DNA of 64,000 bases, from assembly GCA_947000775.1 (NCBI GenBank), contig CAMQGK010000567.1, positions 18,444,001-18,508,000 on the forward strand, written 5' to 3'. This document shows positions 9,526 to 21,423 of the stretch, in pieces. The position numbers and the translations under genes were made by a program. The notes beneath the pieces were generated by a model. The model had not been told where the DNA came from. It was given only the letters and a program-made list of their open reading frames with translations, and ran no database searches. This DNA is from Pterois miles (lineage: Eukaryota > Chordata > Actinopteri > Perciformes > Scorpaenidae). The first letter of the stretch is position 1; each line of letters starts with the position of its first letter.

Positions 9526-10836
9526 CAGAGCCGGCCCTAGACATAGGCAGTATAAGTGAATGCTAGGGGAGCCATCCATTAATAGGGGAGCCCCACATGA
9601 GGGAAGAAAAAAACATAAATATGGAACCTATTACCTAGGCCCTATATTCTGGGATGCCTGCAGCATCACCCCAACGTGGCCATGTCTAGCAAATTGTCTG
9701 ATCTGAGATCTGCAAAACTCTCTCAAAGTCCAATGACCTATCCTAACCTTAACTATTCAAGATCAGTACCTAACCTTAAGAATTAAAGGTCAGTGCCTAA
9801 CCTTAACTATTAGAGGTCAATACCTAACCTTATCTATTAGAGGCCAATACCTGACCTTATCTATTAGAGGTCAATACCTAACCTTAACTATTAGAGGTCA
9901 ATGCCTAACCTTAACTATTAGAGGTCAATACCTAACCTTAACTATTAGAGGTCAATACCTAACCTTATCTATTAGAGGTCAATACCTAACCTTATCTATT
10001 AGAGGTCAATACCTAACCTTAACTATTAGAGGTCAATGCCTAACCTTAACTATTAGAGGTCAATACCTAACCTTAACTATTAGAGGTCAATGCCTAACCT
10101 TAACTATTAGAGGTCAATACCTAACCTTAACTATTAGAGGTCAATACCTAACCTTAACTATTAGAGGTCAATACCTAACCTTATCTATTAGAGGTCAATA
10201 CCTAACCTTAACTATTAGAGGTCAATACCTAACCTTATCTATTAGAGGTCAATACCTAACCTTAACTATTAGAGGTCAATACCTAACCTTAACTATTAGA
10301 GGTCAAGGTTTGGTATTGACCTCTAACAGTTAAGGTCAATATCTAACCATAACTGTTAGAGGTCAGTGACTAATGTTAACTATTGAGTTAAGTGCCTAAC
10401 CTTACTATTCAAGGTCAGTGCCTCACCTTGACTATTATAGAGGTCGGTGTCTAACCTTAACTATTCAAGATCCATGCCTAACCTTTACCATCTCTTCCCC
10501 AACTTGCCGGTTTCCTTCTAGACACTACCCCCACTGCATCAGCCTAACAGCTAATAAATAGCTTGAGTTAATGTCAGTGACTCCCACCTTAAAAGCTGGA
10601 AAGACTATGCAGGTGTTTGGGGAATAACCTACAACATAATCTTGAGAAATACAGTCACAGTACAACAAGTGTGCTGGACAATCCATCCAGTGTTTGCCTC
10701 GAGAGTCTCAAAGACAAAGCTATGCAGTTTCTGTGTGAGTGTATGAATACAGTGGTTGGTGGTGGAATTGGCTGTGATACAAGGAGGACCGGCTACAATC
10801 TTGCCTAGGGCACCAAATTGGTCAGGGCCGGCTCTG
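9526..10836. mobile_element. hAT-like element with CAGAGCCGGCCCT termini, carrying a minisatellite
   Basis: The left end CAGAGCCGGCCCTAGACATA and the right end (reverse complement CAGAGCCGGCCCTGACCAAT) form terminal inverted repeats of at least 13 bp. Next to them are the characteristic ATGCTAGGGGAGCC (left) and TTGCCTAGGGCACCA (right) blocks. CAGAG-type ends are common in hAT elements. Flanks TCCAGCAG and AGCGGCAG match at only 5 of 8, so the target duplication is doubtful. There is no transposase, and more than half of the inside is a 27-bp tandem array. It appears to sit in another dispersed repeat that resumes at 10837. Confidence 0.8.
9734..10490. repeat. 27-bp minisatellite with higher-order structure
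   Basis: The unit is AGGTCAATACC + TAACCTTAACTATTAG. Twenty unit starts fall exactly every 27 bp from 9787 to 10300 with no indel. Three variants occur: AATACC..TTAACT, AATGCC..TTAACT and AATACC..TTATCT. The five-unit order T-T-A-G-A (T = TATCT, A = standard, G = ATGCC) occurs at 9814-9948 and again at 9949-10083, giving a 135-bp higher-order repeat. At 10312-10336 one unit is inverted. Flanking units outside 9787-10326 are degenerate. Confidence 0.97.
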
Positions 10837-11100
10837 AGCGGCAGGCAGATATTTTCTGCGGAAAAGCTCAAAAAAACATGCTGAATGTTTCCTGCTTGGA
10901 AAACAGACAACGTTAGCGACTATGCTAGTGAACATAGTGAAGTAATCATCAGCTAAAGAGCCCGATATTTCCCTCAGAAGCTGGTGGAGACAAAAACAGA
11001 GAAAGAAGAGTGACTAATGGACTTACATTCAATAGATGGCAAGAAGCATGACTCCAGATGAGAGCTAATGTTGCTCTGTGTCTGCTGGATGTGTAAATAG
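10837..11100 (+). repeat. dispersed repeat K, copy 1
   Basis: Shares an ordered series of blocks with 43605-43870: GGCAGCAGGC-like start, GAAAAAGCTCTAAAAAAAC, GAACATAG, CAGCTAAAGAGCC, ATATTT, and a purine-rich middle. It has no open frame and is an unnamed interspersed repeat. Its left part seems to have been cut off by the CAGAGCCGG element, and hAT-type copy B has inserted at its right edge. Confidence 0.6.
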
Positions 11101-11346
11101 TAGAGCTGTCAATCGATTAAAATATTTAATCACAATTAATCATGTAATTGTTAATCAAGGGACCTCTTTGAATATAACCAAGCCAGTTTTTCCTCACCAA
11201 AATTTTAAGTTTGGAGTGCTATTTAACCTCCTTCCTTAGGATTTCAACCTGTGAGAGATTGATTGCATTAATGTGTTAAAGAAATTAGTGGCTTTAAAAC
11301 AAATTTGCATTAACACATTATTATCACATTAACTTTGACAGCCTTA
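11101..11346 (-). mobile_element. hAT-type MITE family 1, copy B (short deletion derivative)
   Basis: Reversed copy: starts TAGAGCTGTCAATCGATTAA and ends ACTTTGACAGCCTTA. The 8-bp flanks GTAAATAG (11093-11100) and GTAAATAG (11347-11354) are identical, a perfect hAT-style target duplication. Only 246 bp remain, both ends plus a little internal sequence, so most of the interior is deleted. Confidence 0.95.
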
Positions 11347-13185
11347 GTAAATAGGCAACTGCTTGCTACACTAGCACGAAATGTGATGATTTATCAATGT
11401 TGTGTTCACAGCTTTGTTTTTCTGCAACCAAATGGCCAAAAGAAGAAAACAAGAAACTACCGTTCCTTCAAGTTTTCAAGCCTTGTGTCCAAAAATAGCA
11501 AGTTTTAAATCAAGTCAGCACTACTTTGTGCTGCTCCTGTCTGTTCTTGTTGTTAAGTTTCAAACATTTGTAATTGAGTCAGGATTCTGTATAAAATGTC
11601 AGAGAAGTCAAACTCAGTTGCTGCCAAGAGATCACATTAGTTTCCCTCCTATCCAAGCCAGAGGTCTGAGAGCCAAATAGAAAGCGAGGGCACGCACAGC
11701 CCTGCTGCCAATTAAAATGCCTTTTGACCAACATAACACCTCTAATTAGTATTCACAGCTGCGAGTGTGAATGTCTGGAAGAGTGGAGCTGCAAACATGC
11801 CACGACCTCGTCTGTTCACCATGTAGTGCCTCCCACAGAGCAGAAGTCAAAATTGACATAGCCATTAGCGTTTATTCCTGTCATGATGAAAGGTCAGTTG
11901 TTCGCAACAACCACCCACAAATAAGACCCTGAAACATGCCCCTGGGTGATGCAGAAAAAAAAAAATATATATATATATATATATGCCCGCAAAAACTGTA
12001 CTCATGAAGTGCAATAGTTTAAATCGCTGTATCTCTACATAGCTGACCTTGTGTGAAGTAAGCTCTTCACAGATTCCTGCCTTTCTGAATTCATCTTGCT
12101 TTCTTGCATATAATCCTATTTCTTATCACTGCTTTGCAAATGGCTTGCTGATGTGAAGCCAGAAACACAGGCAGCTTATTGCTCCAGAGAGGGGATGCTA
12201 TCTTGTCTTTATTTTATGCTCCCATTCCCGCTGGCCCCTTCTTTATCTCCTTCTGTCCATGTAGCGTCCAGGCCATCAAAATACCCTGAAGTGTACCCCA
12301 CCATATTTATAAATCCTACTTTAAATGTTACTGACAAAGCAGCCAGCAGAAAGAGCTCTGCCATATCTGTAACGCTGGCAGCATCTTTTTCATTATTTGA
12401 GCTGATTCGGTGATGCAGGCCGGCCACGTTCTGTTAAAAATCGATAAGGAGATAGACCAGATGACTGGTACTCTGCATTTGTAATATTACGGCCTGTTTG
12501 AGTTTAGATGTAGCTTCCCGAGGAGCTCGTTCATCAGGTACTGCATGCTGACTTTGCTATTACTTTCTGTCAGTTGTGCTGCTCATGCACCATTACAAAA
12601 CACAGACATTCCTCTTCACAAAGCTACGAGCAGAGGCACTGATATACAAATCTATTTTCACCTGATGACACCTATCTTGTATTTTTTTCCACTACAGAAT
12701 ATAAGCAGGTAATAAGATACTTCCTCATCCCATTTGCTTTGCTGGCAGGTGGGACATAAAGCGAACAGCGCTGAGGAGTAAATTGAAATGTTAAACATTA
12801 CAGTCAACCAAGCAGTTTTCTCAGTTCTCATGAAGCGCCTCCAAGTTTCAAGGTTATACCGCTCTCGCATGAGCTGTCTATTGCGATCTGCTGTTATTCT
12901 TTGACAAATCAATACCCATTATGGGAGAATTTAGCAGGCGTTTTATGATAGAAAACTAAAACAGAGAGGGAGCTGGAGGGTTAGGAAAGAAACGGTCGCC
13001 TTTATATCCTCAAGGCGGACTGAGAGAAGAAGAAGAGGGGTAAAGTTTATGAAAAAGATCTTTCAGTTGCAAGGTGTGCACTTTCCACTGCTGAGAAATG
13101 GTTGTACTGCTGTGGGGATAAATAATGCAGAGGGCTGCTGCGTTAGCGACAGGGCTGGCACAGAGTATAGGAGAGGAGGGGTTTA

Positions 13186-13187
<2 letters not shown>
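11347..13187. other. intron, nothing recognised
   Basis: Contains a short (TA)n run at 11965-11984 after an A-run. The frame at 11402-11680 begins with a basic MAKRRKQE stretch but has no known domain. Otherwise unremarkable sequence that could hold conserved non-coding elements visible only by alignment. Confidence 0.45.

Positions 13188-13247
<60 letters not shown>
13188..13247. repeat. (CA)30 microsatellite
   Basis: 60 bp of uninterrupted CA. The open frames through it on both strands (His-Thr and Cys-Val runs) are artefacts of the repeat. Confidence 0.98.
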
Positions 13248-13252
<5 letters not shown>

Positions 13253-14602
13253 TACTGCCCCACTCATCATTAAGGCTTTATGCACGCCACTCCACTACCT
13301 GCATGCCGAGCTAGCTTCCCGTGCTGCTTAAACACCCTCACATCCCAAACGTAGCTCATGTCACATTAAACAAATTCTGCCATTTATGTGGCATGTTGGG
13401 AATTTTATGGAACGTATTTATCATCGCACCCTAATGCACGTTTACCACGTCAGTCCGTAATATTTTATTTTACAGGATGGTGCATAAGTGGGGCAGGGCT
13501 GCGATAGGACAAAAAGGATTGCAGTCGCTGCTGCCAGTGTGATATTTATGCTCTCTGAGAGGAGGGGAAAAGATGTGCATAAAAACCACAAGGAGAGATA
13601 AAAATGAGAGGAGGGAAATAGAGAAACTAATTGGAAATCAAAAGACAAACACCCCTCTTGAGTGAAAAAAGCGAATTAAACCCCTTTGGCTGACCAGGTT
13701 ATTGTCTTCAGTGTGGATTGTGTGTTGGCTGGATGGAGTTTACACTGAGGAGTTGTTGCAGAGACAAAGAGGTTTTCATCTCTGCTGGGAGGACCTGATC
13801 AATTACCCATGCTGCTTCTGGATTTGGGATGAATGTCTTCCGCTCTGATGTGCTGTTTGATTCAGCAGCATCCCTCGTTATTAGCCACTGATAGACACAC
13901 AGAGGACGTGCCAGGAGAGCAGCAGCGCCGTACCACATCGAAATGAGCCAAAATTGTAAGTTTTCTGATTTGTTGTTTTGGACGCTGGAAGTAGGGGGGC
14001 CCTGTCCCACTTTTTTTTTTTCAGGTTGTGAATCACTGAATCCCCTTAAATGCCCCTATACTGCAACACTATAAAAAAAAACCTGAAAAACAATTTCCAT
14101 CCACCCCTTGCATGTCAAGACTGGAGGGTGTCAGAAGTGTTTTTTACGCTCTCATTTTAATCTGTGCAGCAGCTGTGAGACACAGCACCGTCTCAGCTGT
14201 GTCTCACAAACCCACAAGCTGAACTGAAACGTTTATTCACGCTTCAAATCTGTTTTTTTTTTTTTTCAACAATACTTGTGTAAATGCAAGATTGATGCCC
14301 AATAAAAAGTACCGAATCATTTATTTATCCACATTTTGCAATCAGCGGAGCAGAGTGTGCTGTGGATCTTAATCCAGTCATAATCAACCGGTGCTGCCTA
14401 ATTCAAATTAAATCGAAATTATCTGATATCCAGCCCACTACGGTTTAATTTATGTTTTGCCCTCGCTGGGCGCACCGTGTGGTGTGCTGTGACCGAGATC
14501 GGTTTGGAAACGCCCGACTGTGAGAGACCATGAGGCCTCGCCTCTGTCGCCGCTGCAGCGATGTCGGCACTGCGTTTCGTTCACCATACTTATAAGATAT
14601 TC
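13248..14602. other. intron with a small perfect hairpin
   Basis: No transposon recognised. Positions 14174-14186 and 14196-14208 are perfect 13-bp inverted arms (TGTGAGACACAGC) around a 9-nt loop. T-rich runs lie near 14010-14020 and 14252-14266. Confidence 0.5.
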
Positions 14603-14655
14603 CTTTATTAAGATAAGATATTCCTTTATTAGTCCCACAGTGGGGAAATTTACCA
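14603..14655 (-). repeat. LINE 3' tail
   Basis: On the minus strand: AAATTTCCCCACTGTGGGAC then TAATAAAGGAATATCTTATC, with the AAGATAAGATATTCC motif partly duplicated at 14596-14622. This is the standard 3' end of a group of fish LINEs. The same tail occurs at 21876-21930. Confidence 0.75.
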
Positions 14656-14789
14656 TTTATACTGTGTGATTTTTGCCATCAGCATTCATAACTATACAAC
14701 CTTTACGATTACATTGTTTACTAGTTCTTCATAGATCTAGTCTCATAATTTTGCTCTCAAAGTGCCCCAGATTGATGAATTTATCTTTA

Positions 14790-14945
14790 AAATGTTCAAA
14801 ATCTTCTTCTGGGGGAGCACCAAACCCCTGCAATGGACTGGCAGCCTGTCCAGGGTGCACCCCACCTTCACCCAATGCCAGCTGGGATCGGCTCCAGCCC
14901 CCCCGTGAGTCCTAACTGGATAAGTGGTTGCAGGTGGATGGACCA
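14790..14945 (+). repeat. retroposon 3' end (AGCTGGGAT..GGCTCCAGC type)
   Basis: Contains TGGACTGGCAGCCTGTCCAG, GGTGCACCCC, CAGCTGGGATCGGCTCCAGC and GGATAAGTGG, ending GGTGGATGG. This block order is very common in fish genomes as the 3' end of a retroposon whose tail is built of ATGG units. Coding part absent. Confidence 0.7.
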
Positions 14946-15874
14946 GTCTCTCCAAATCCTGTGGGAAACACTCTATTACGTCATCCAAAGCTGACCCGCC
15001 CGACTTCAAAACTCATTCTGCTGCCGCTGATTTGGAACTATGGCATCCACCCTGAAACATGAACCGTCTCTATCAAGAGAAGAGCCGGTCAGAGCCACCA
15101 GTGATATAGCTGCATCCACCCCCAGCCTTGAAGGGGGACATCAGATCACAAGGGGTGAGTCAGAGTCCAGTCCTTTAGACGGTTAAGTTAAACCATTCCC
15201 CTCAGGCAAAGCAAGCAGAAGTCACTCTGGAGGGACAAACTGGAACATCCTCACATCAAACTTGCAGCACACAAGCTCACAGGATGCAGGTACATTATCT
15301 GTCTTCAAAGTCCCTACAGTAGCGGATGTGCATAAGGTGTTTTGTTTAATCAACCCGTATGCTTGAGCCGATTTTGTTTTCATAGAATTATTACAGTTTT
15401 ATCAATATTCTCATGTGTGTTAGACGTCATATTTATCTGGTTCTAATAAGTTTATAAATACGTCGTATTTATCTTGGTATAATAAGTGTAGAGATAAGTC
15501 CCCTGCTGCCATTTAATGTGCACTGCGGCTGTGGAAGGATGGGGAGAGTGGTTGGACGGGGAAGCGGTACAGACCACAAGCTCTGTTTGTTATATATTTT
15601 GGAGATAAAGTTTATGTTGTTGGTTAATGTTTGAATGCTGCATACCTGCATTAAATAAATATGATGTGATGCAACATAAGAGAACATAACATCTTTTTTG
15701 TTAAGAAACCACAACACTGTACATTAACAGACATGCAAAACCAACAACTGGTGGTTGAAGGGAAAGTACATGCTGCAATTCTTTGTTTCGTCAGGACTTC
15801 TTTACAGAGTTACCCCCATAGATACGAGCTTACAGATTAAACAAATCAGATGAAACTACCAACATGCTCTCATC
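14946..15874. other. intron, nothing recognised
   Basis: Includes two nearby similar stretches (ATATTTATCT..TAATAAGT near 15428-15453 and 15468-15488) suggesting a small local duplication. No coding or transposon match. Confidence 0.45.
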
Positions 15875-16290
15875 CCAACTCGTCACGTACCGGCACTTTG
15901 TCACACCCCTTGGTGTCATTTTAGGTTTAGGCACCAAAACCACTATAATTAGGTTTAGGAAAGAACTACATGGTTGGACTTATAACTGCTATGTTTGTAC
16001 AGTGAAAATGCCACTGAACATTGTGAACACGGGACACGAATGAACAGCTGATTGTAACGTGACCCGACGGATACAAATAGTGGTCTCCTGGATGAAAGCC
16101 TTATGTTTGTTGGACCTGCCTGTCCTGTTTTTTATACTTTAAACTATGTCACCACACTCCTGGTGCACTTTCTTGGAGCGTTTACTGATGGAAGGGCACC
16201 TTATGCAGCGGTATTGGACGCTCATGTCAGTGATAAAGCGTTGGTATTTGACGCCCTGGGAATGAGAACGGGCTTAAAGTACAGAAGCAC
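15875..16290 (+). repeat. dispersed repeat G (GGTTTAGG family), longest copy
   Basis: Blocks in order: AACTCGTCACGTACC, TTTTAGGTTTAGGCACCAAA, AACCACTATAATTAGG, GGAAAGAACTACATGGTTGG, AGTGGTCTCCTGGATGAAAG, TTTGTTGGACCTGCC, then GCAGCGGTATTGGACGCTC and GTTGGTATTTGACGCC. Parts of the same series occur at 7095-7145, 23990-24310, 26310-26460, 42695-42925, 43060-43430 and 51170-51300. It is non-coding and unclassified. Confidence 0.7.
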
Positions 16291-18592
16291 AAATCCATCG
16301 GTTCCAAGTTTTTTGCCGATCAAATTTACAGATATCTACAGCGGTGGTCCTCACAGCAACGACGGTTCATCTATCGCATTGCATAGCGCAACATCAGATG
16401 CGATCTGTCCACACTGAATCCCTTAAACATGCACTTCTGTTACATCGTGCCAACAAACTGTGTAAGCTACCGATCAGATGTACACTAGAGATCAGACTGG
16501 AGATGTAACCACTTAAAAGATGGGTGAGTAGGACTTGCGATCTTCCTATGTTTGTACTGTTTAAACAGAAAATACATGTTTTATAATGTGATATTTACTG
16601 CAAATGACATAAAATATAGTCAACAGCAAGTATCCCTCCATCCAGCTGTTTACTGTTACTGTGACACAAACACACAACATGTCGTTGGTGTGGACGTTTT
16701 GCTTTCTTCTGATACATATCAGATAAAGTGGGATATACTGCTGTTAATTTTCATTTGGACTTTCTCTATCCGGTAACCATGGAGCACTTTCATTTTACGA
16801 TTTTTTGAATGAGCTTGAGAGAAGGTCCTGAAACTTGTAGTTTTGGAGAAAATGTAAGTTATTTATCAATTTTACCCATAATTGATTTTTGATTTACCAT
16901 GAAAGAAAAGTTCCAAAACTGTGCGTGCAGAAATCGGCAGGTCAGACTTTTAAAAAATCGGAAATTGGAATTGGCCAAGAAAACTGCAATTGGTGCATCT
17001 CCACAAAACTTGATAATTAGTTTTAGTTTTGATATTTAGAGTTAGTGTGAAGATATTGGTGGATGTATTTTTTCACATTGATATTAATCTTCTAATCACA
17101 CTCTTGGTAACAAAGCAAATACCCATATTTACCAAAATGTCAAACTTTTCTTTCAACCTAAATGTCACCTCTAAATCCAAAATCTTTTTGGTTTTGCAAA
17201 AAAAGGCATCAATCTCCTCTCTATTCAGTATTCTGCAGCTCAATGAGCTTCCAAGTCAGTATGCCTTTATTGAAAACAGAAAAGGTGTATTCAGATATAT
17301 CCATCCTAGTATTGTGTGCCACTATGTTCCTCTGCTTATTACTCCTAAAGTTACTCAGGTGCAGACGGTGCCTCAGAAAGACATTAAGTAAAATAGAAGT
17401 TAACTTCGGGTCGAACATCTTGTACTCCCTGAATAATAATTATATTGCTCTTCTTCCCTTCAACCATCTTTTCTTCTTACAGGTGCAGGAAAATAATTTA
17501 AATATTAAAATGACATGCTCTCTCTCTAGCTCTCTCTCTCTGCTGCCAGTCAGTGTGCAAAAAAGCGTCCAGATATAGCTACGAACTACCAGCTGTCACC
17601 CCGAACTCATCAATCACATCACACACCCAGTCATTATTTTTAATAAGTCACCTCTCGCCGATGGCCGGTGGGGCTCTATCTCACCTGTCACAGTCTGACT
17701 GTCTCCGCCGGAGCTGATGCAAAGCTGAGTAATGGGCCAGGGGTACGGGACCTGTGGCAGATCATAATCACCAACAGGAAACCATCTCAGCTGACTGGAT
17801 GACATGTCTTCGTCACATGTATGTGGAGAGGATGTGAGCGCTGTGAGGCTGCAAAGATGTGTCTAATGCACTGCCAAGATTATAGCCATTGTCAGCCGTG
17901 ACCTTCTTTCCCAACAGGCCCTCTCTAAGAGGGCAGAGACCTTCTGACATTTTCATTTCAGGAACCGTCGTCTCAGAATGAAGGCTCTCCTGGTTTGTGT
18001 GGCTTTTCTTCACATCAGCTATTCAACAAACACTATTGATATGCAGCATAAGACCTGGCAACAGGGTGGAGCTTCCTCACACCCTGATATGATCAATACC
18101 AACAGCAAAACCTCATTATCCCTTAAAGTCTAATGGCGCTTGAAGTTGAGTATCCCAAAGGAGACGAAGAGATCGAAAACAAAATACCCATTAACTCATC
18201 CAATGTGTTACCAACACAACACAACAGCGGCAAATAAGACACATTGTCTTATGGACACACACTTTATGTCCAGTGACAACGTTCAGTGCCGATGTGGGCA
18301 CAGCGTGGCATCGGTTCACCACATTGGTCCAGACTGTAAAAACCTCTAAAACGATTGGATGAAATTTTATAAAAGGCATTCATGGTCCCCAGAGAAAAAA
18401 TCCTAAGAATGTTGGTAATCCTCTGATATTTTCTTTGGCACCACTAGCAGGTTATAATATTAGTTATAATTTCAAGTAAAATTTTTCAACAACTATTGGA
18501 TGGATTGCCAACAACGTTGGTAGAGACAATCATGTACCCCTCAGGATGGACTGGAATAACGGTGACTTTGTATTTTAGCTGCCTTTACATAA
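16291..18592. other. intron, nothing firmly recognised
   Basis: A CT-rich run at 17519-17542. Frames at 17029-17578 (up to 138 codons) overlap each other in two phases and look like chance. 16930-17005 (AATCGGCAGGTCAG, AACTGCAATTGGTGCATC) has the look of an old DNA-transposon end but could not be matched inside the window. Confidence 0.45.
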
Positions 18593-18600
18593 ACATATAC

Positions 18601-19327
18601 TAGGGCTATCAATTGATTAAGATATTTAATCACAATTAATCCCATGATTGCCCAAACTTGATCACGATCGCATATAAATCACACATTTTTTATCTGTTCA
18701 AAATGCACCTTAAAGGGAGTTTTGTCAAGAATTTGAAATTGCTCATCACTAACAATGTTTGCTTTATGCAAATGTATGTATATATTTATTATTGGCAATC
18801 AATTAGCAACACAAAACAATGACAAATATTGTCCAGACCCTCACAGGTACAGTATTTAGCATAAACAACATGCTCAAATCAATCATAACATGGCAAAGTC
18901 AAGTCCAACAGGCAACAAAAGCTTTCAGTGTATCAGTGTGACTTGACTGTGACTTGCCCCAAACTGCATGTGATCATCATAAAGTGGGCAGGTCTGTAAA
19001 GGGGAGACTTGTGGGTACCCACAGAACCCATTTTCAATCAGCTATCTTGAGGTCAAAGGTCAAGGGACCCTTTTGAAAATGGCCATGACATTTTTTCCTC
19101 ATCAAAACTTAGCACAAGTTTGGAGTGTTTTTTAACCTCCTTCACGACAAGCTAGTACCACAACATCAGTGGATTCTTTAGGTTTTCTAGTTTCGTACGA
19201 TGCCAGTATCTAACTTTAAAACTGAGCCCGCTACAACTTAAAAGTCACAAGTTGCGTTAATGCATTAAAGAAATTATTGGCGTTAAAACAAGTCTGCATT
19301 ATTATCGTGCTAATTTTGACAGCCCAA
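18601..19327 (-). mobile_element. hAT-type MITE family 1, copy C (near full length)
   Basis: Reversed copy of 727 bp: starts TAGGGCTATCAATTGATTAA and ends AATTTTGACAGCCCAA. The 8-bp flanks ACATATAC (18593-18600) and ACATATAC (19328-19335) are identical. All internal family blocks are present in order, so this is a good reference copy. The frames at 19231-19507 overlap its end and are not genes. Confidence 0.96.
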
Positions 19328-19335
19328 ACATATAC

Positions 19336-21423
19336 ATTTAAGTATTCACTACATGTAGCCGAGCTCCTGGCTCCATATGCGTCCTTGGTTGTTTGTAAAA
19401 GGGAAACTTGTACAGTGCATGGCCCCATACCTGGGTTTGCCCCAAAATCAATAAGTCTGTCCATAACAGCAATAACCCTTGCAGTAGCAATGTCCATCCA
19501 TCTATAAATTTAAACTTAAATCATATATTGATTTATTCGCTTATTTCTATTTCTAAAAATTCTGATGAAAAAACATAACCTCAAGAAAAAGTACTTTCCC
19601 CCTAACTTATTCATGGTGAAACAGAGATACAGCAGATGCATGCACACACAATTGTATGGAAGTGTGAAAAAGAGTCAAGCTTTTCTATAAAAAGCTTCTT
19701 ATCTTGGCAGCATTTTTTTATTGGAAATAAAAAAAAAAAATACAAAAACAGTGGGCCAAATAAGGATAAAAAAAAGTCTTTGGTGAGGAAGTAACTCTTC
19801 CAGCATCCATTGGTTTCCTCCTCATGGAGGTGAGTCCACCTCATGAATTAGGGATTTTGGCTCGGTTCCCTTGAAAATGTGGAAGAATAACTCTGGGATA
19901 ATAACGGGCCACAATGCACTGACCTGGCAGTACCTTGCAGCCATGCTGGAGCAGCATTTCATATCTGTGGTGGAGCAGAGCCACTGATCTATGAAATAAT
20001 ACAGACAGAAATGAAATAACCACTGATCACAGAGACTGCTAATGATTTTGGATTTTCAATTTAAAAGATTCTGTATGACAGTAATCAAGAGAGAAGGCAA
20101 GAATGTGTATATCAGCAAATAGGTGTCTGGCTTTTGTTTATTGCCAGTCAACAAAAGAATACACAGAAATAACAAATCAGACAAATAAGATGGAAAATAC
20201 CTGTTTTCAACAACTTTACTGCTCTGTTGATTTCTGGCTGTTTTGTTTCAGTAATAATAAACAGGAAGAGGAAGGGAAAACGAGACGTAGTGGGGTTATT
20301 TGGGCACCAGTAGCGGGAGGATTCCTCTGTTTACTGGAGACACTGTTTATGCCTGCTATTATGTGAAACTGTAATTACCACTACATTAGCAAAAATAATA
20401 ATAAACTGCATGCCAACACCATCTATTTAGAACGTAGCAATCGAGCAATCGGGTATTTCCCCAAAGACACTTAATCAGCATGTGAATTAACATAAATATA
20501 AAGCTGGCTGGAGCCAAGAGGGACAGTTACGATAAGGCTCAAACAATGAGGTGGTTTTCTGTCAGATCCAACACGATAAAAATCTGACTCCTGGACTATC
20601 ACACAAAGGCTTGAATGTATTACTCCACCATCAGAAATAACACTTCTTGTACCGCAGAGTTCAGAACGATTTGGGGTTTATTTTGTGCTAAATACAAAGA
20701 GAGGATGTTTGCCACCGCAGAGCAGCCTGACATCCAGCTACATGCCTGTGGAAATGAGCTCACCAAATACACCCAGACTACAGAGTCCATACCTGCTCCG
20801 AAAGCACATGACCTGACTCTGAAACTCTGAATCTCTCGTGTCCCACTTTTGAAGATGAAGCACTCAACTCAGACAGCGTGCACTCTGCTTCAACTCACAG
20901 CCATCCCCAGAAACAACAAATCTAAGAGCAGGATGCTCCTTTATGATGAAACTCGAAGTGGTATTACACTACACGGACCTGGACTGAGTCATACCAGTCA
21001 AGTGTGTTTACCCATGTTTCTGAAACATTACTGTTTGTAACATATTGACAGTGGAGAAGTGGATAATGATGCAGGAATGGTTTGAGAAGGTCATTGCATC
21101 TAAGCAGCTTGTTTTTTAAAACTTTTCCAGCCTTTCCTCTGAATCACCTCCTCCATTAACCCCAGCCAATCAGACCTTTGTAGGCAGGGTTAATAATAGA
21201 GGTGGGATACAATAGGATAAGAACAGGGAAAAATGACCAACAAGCAATGAACAGCATCAACACAGCTGTACAGGTTGCTTTAAGTCGACATACATGAATA
21301 ACAGCTTGTAAATCAACATATTCAGTCGATCAGCATGGCAAACATTAAGTTAACTGCTCCTTGAAACTAGTACTACAGCTTACCAGTTGATCGAAAATTG
21401 ACGGAACGGATATGTCACTACGG
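19336..21423. other. intron, nothing recognised
   Basis: An A-rich run lies at 19727-19740. Frames at 20103-20366, 20615-20830 and 20849-21040 have no recognisable domain. No transposon identified. Confidence 0.45.

Noticed and set aside
9734..10490. Interstitial telomere-like (CCTAAC) array
   Set aside because: CCTAACCTTAAC resembles the vertebrate telomere hexamer, but the period is 27 bp with non-telomeric parts, and it lies in a transposon.
13125..13331. His-Thr and Cys-Val repeat proteins
   Set aside because: Translations of the CA microsatellite.
17029..17578. Two overlapping frames of 120 and 138 codons
   Set aside because: Different phases of the same AT- and pyrimidine-rich DNA; hydrophobic residues follow from T-rich composition.
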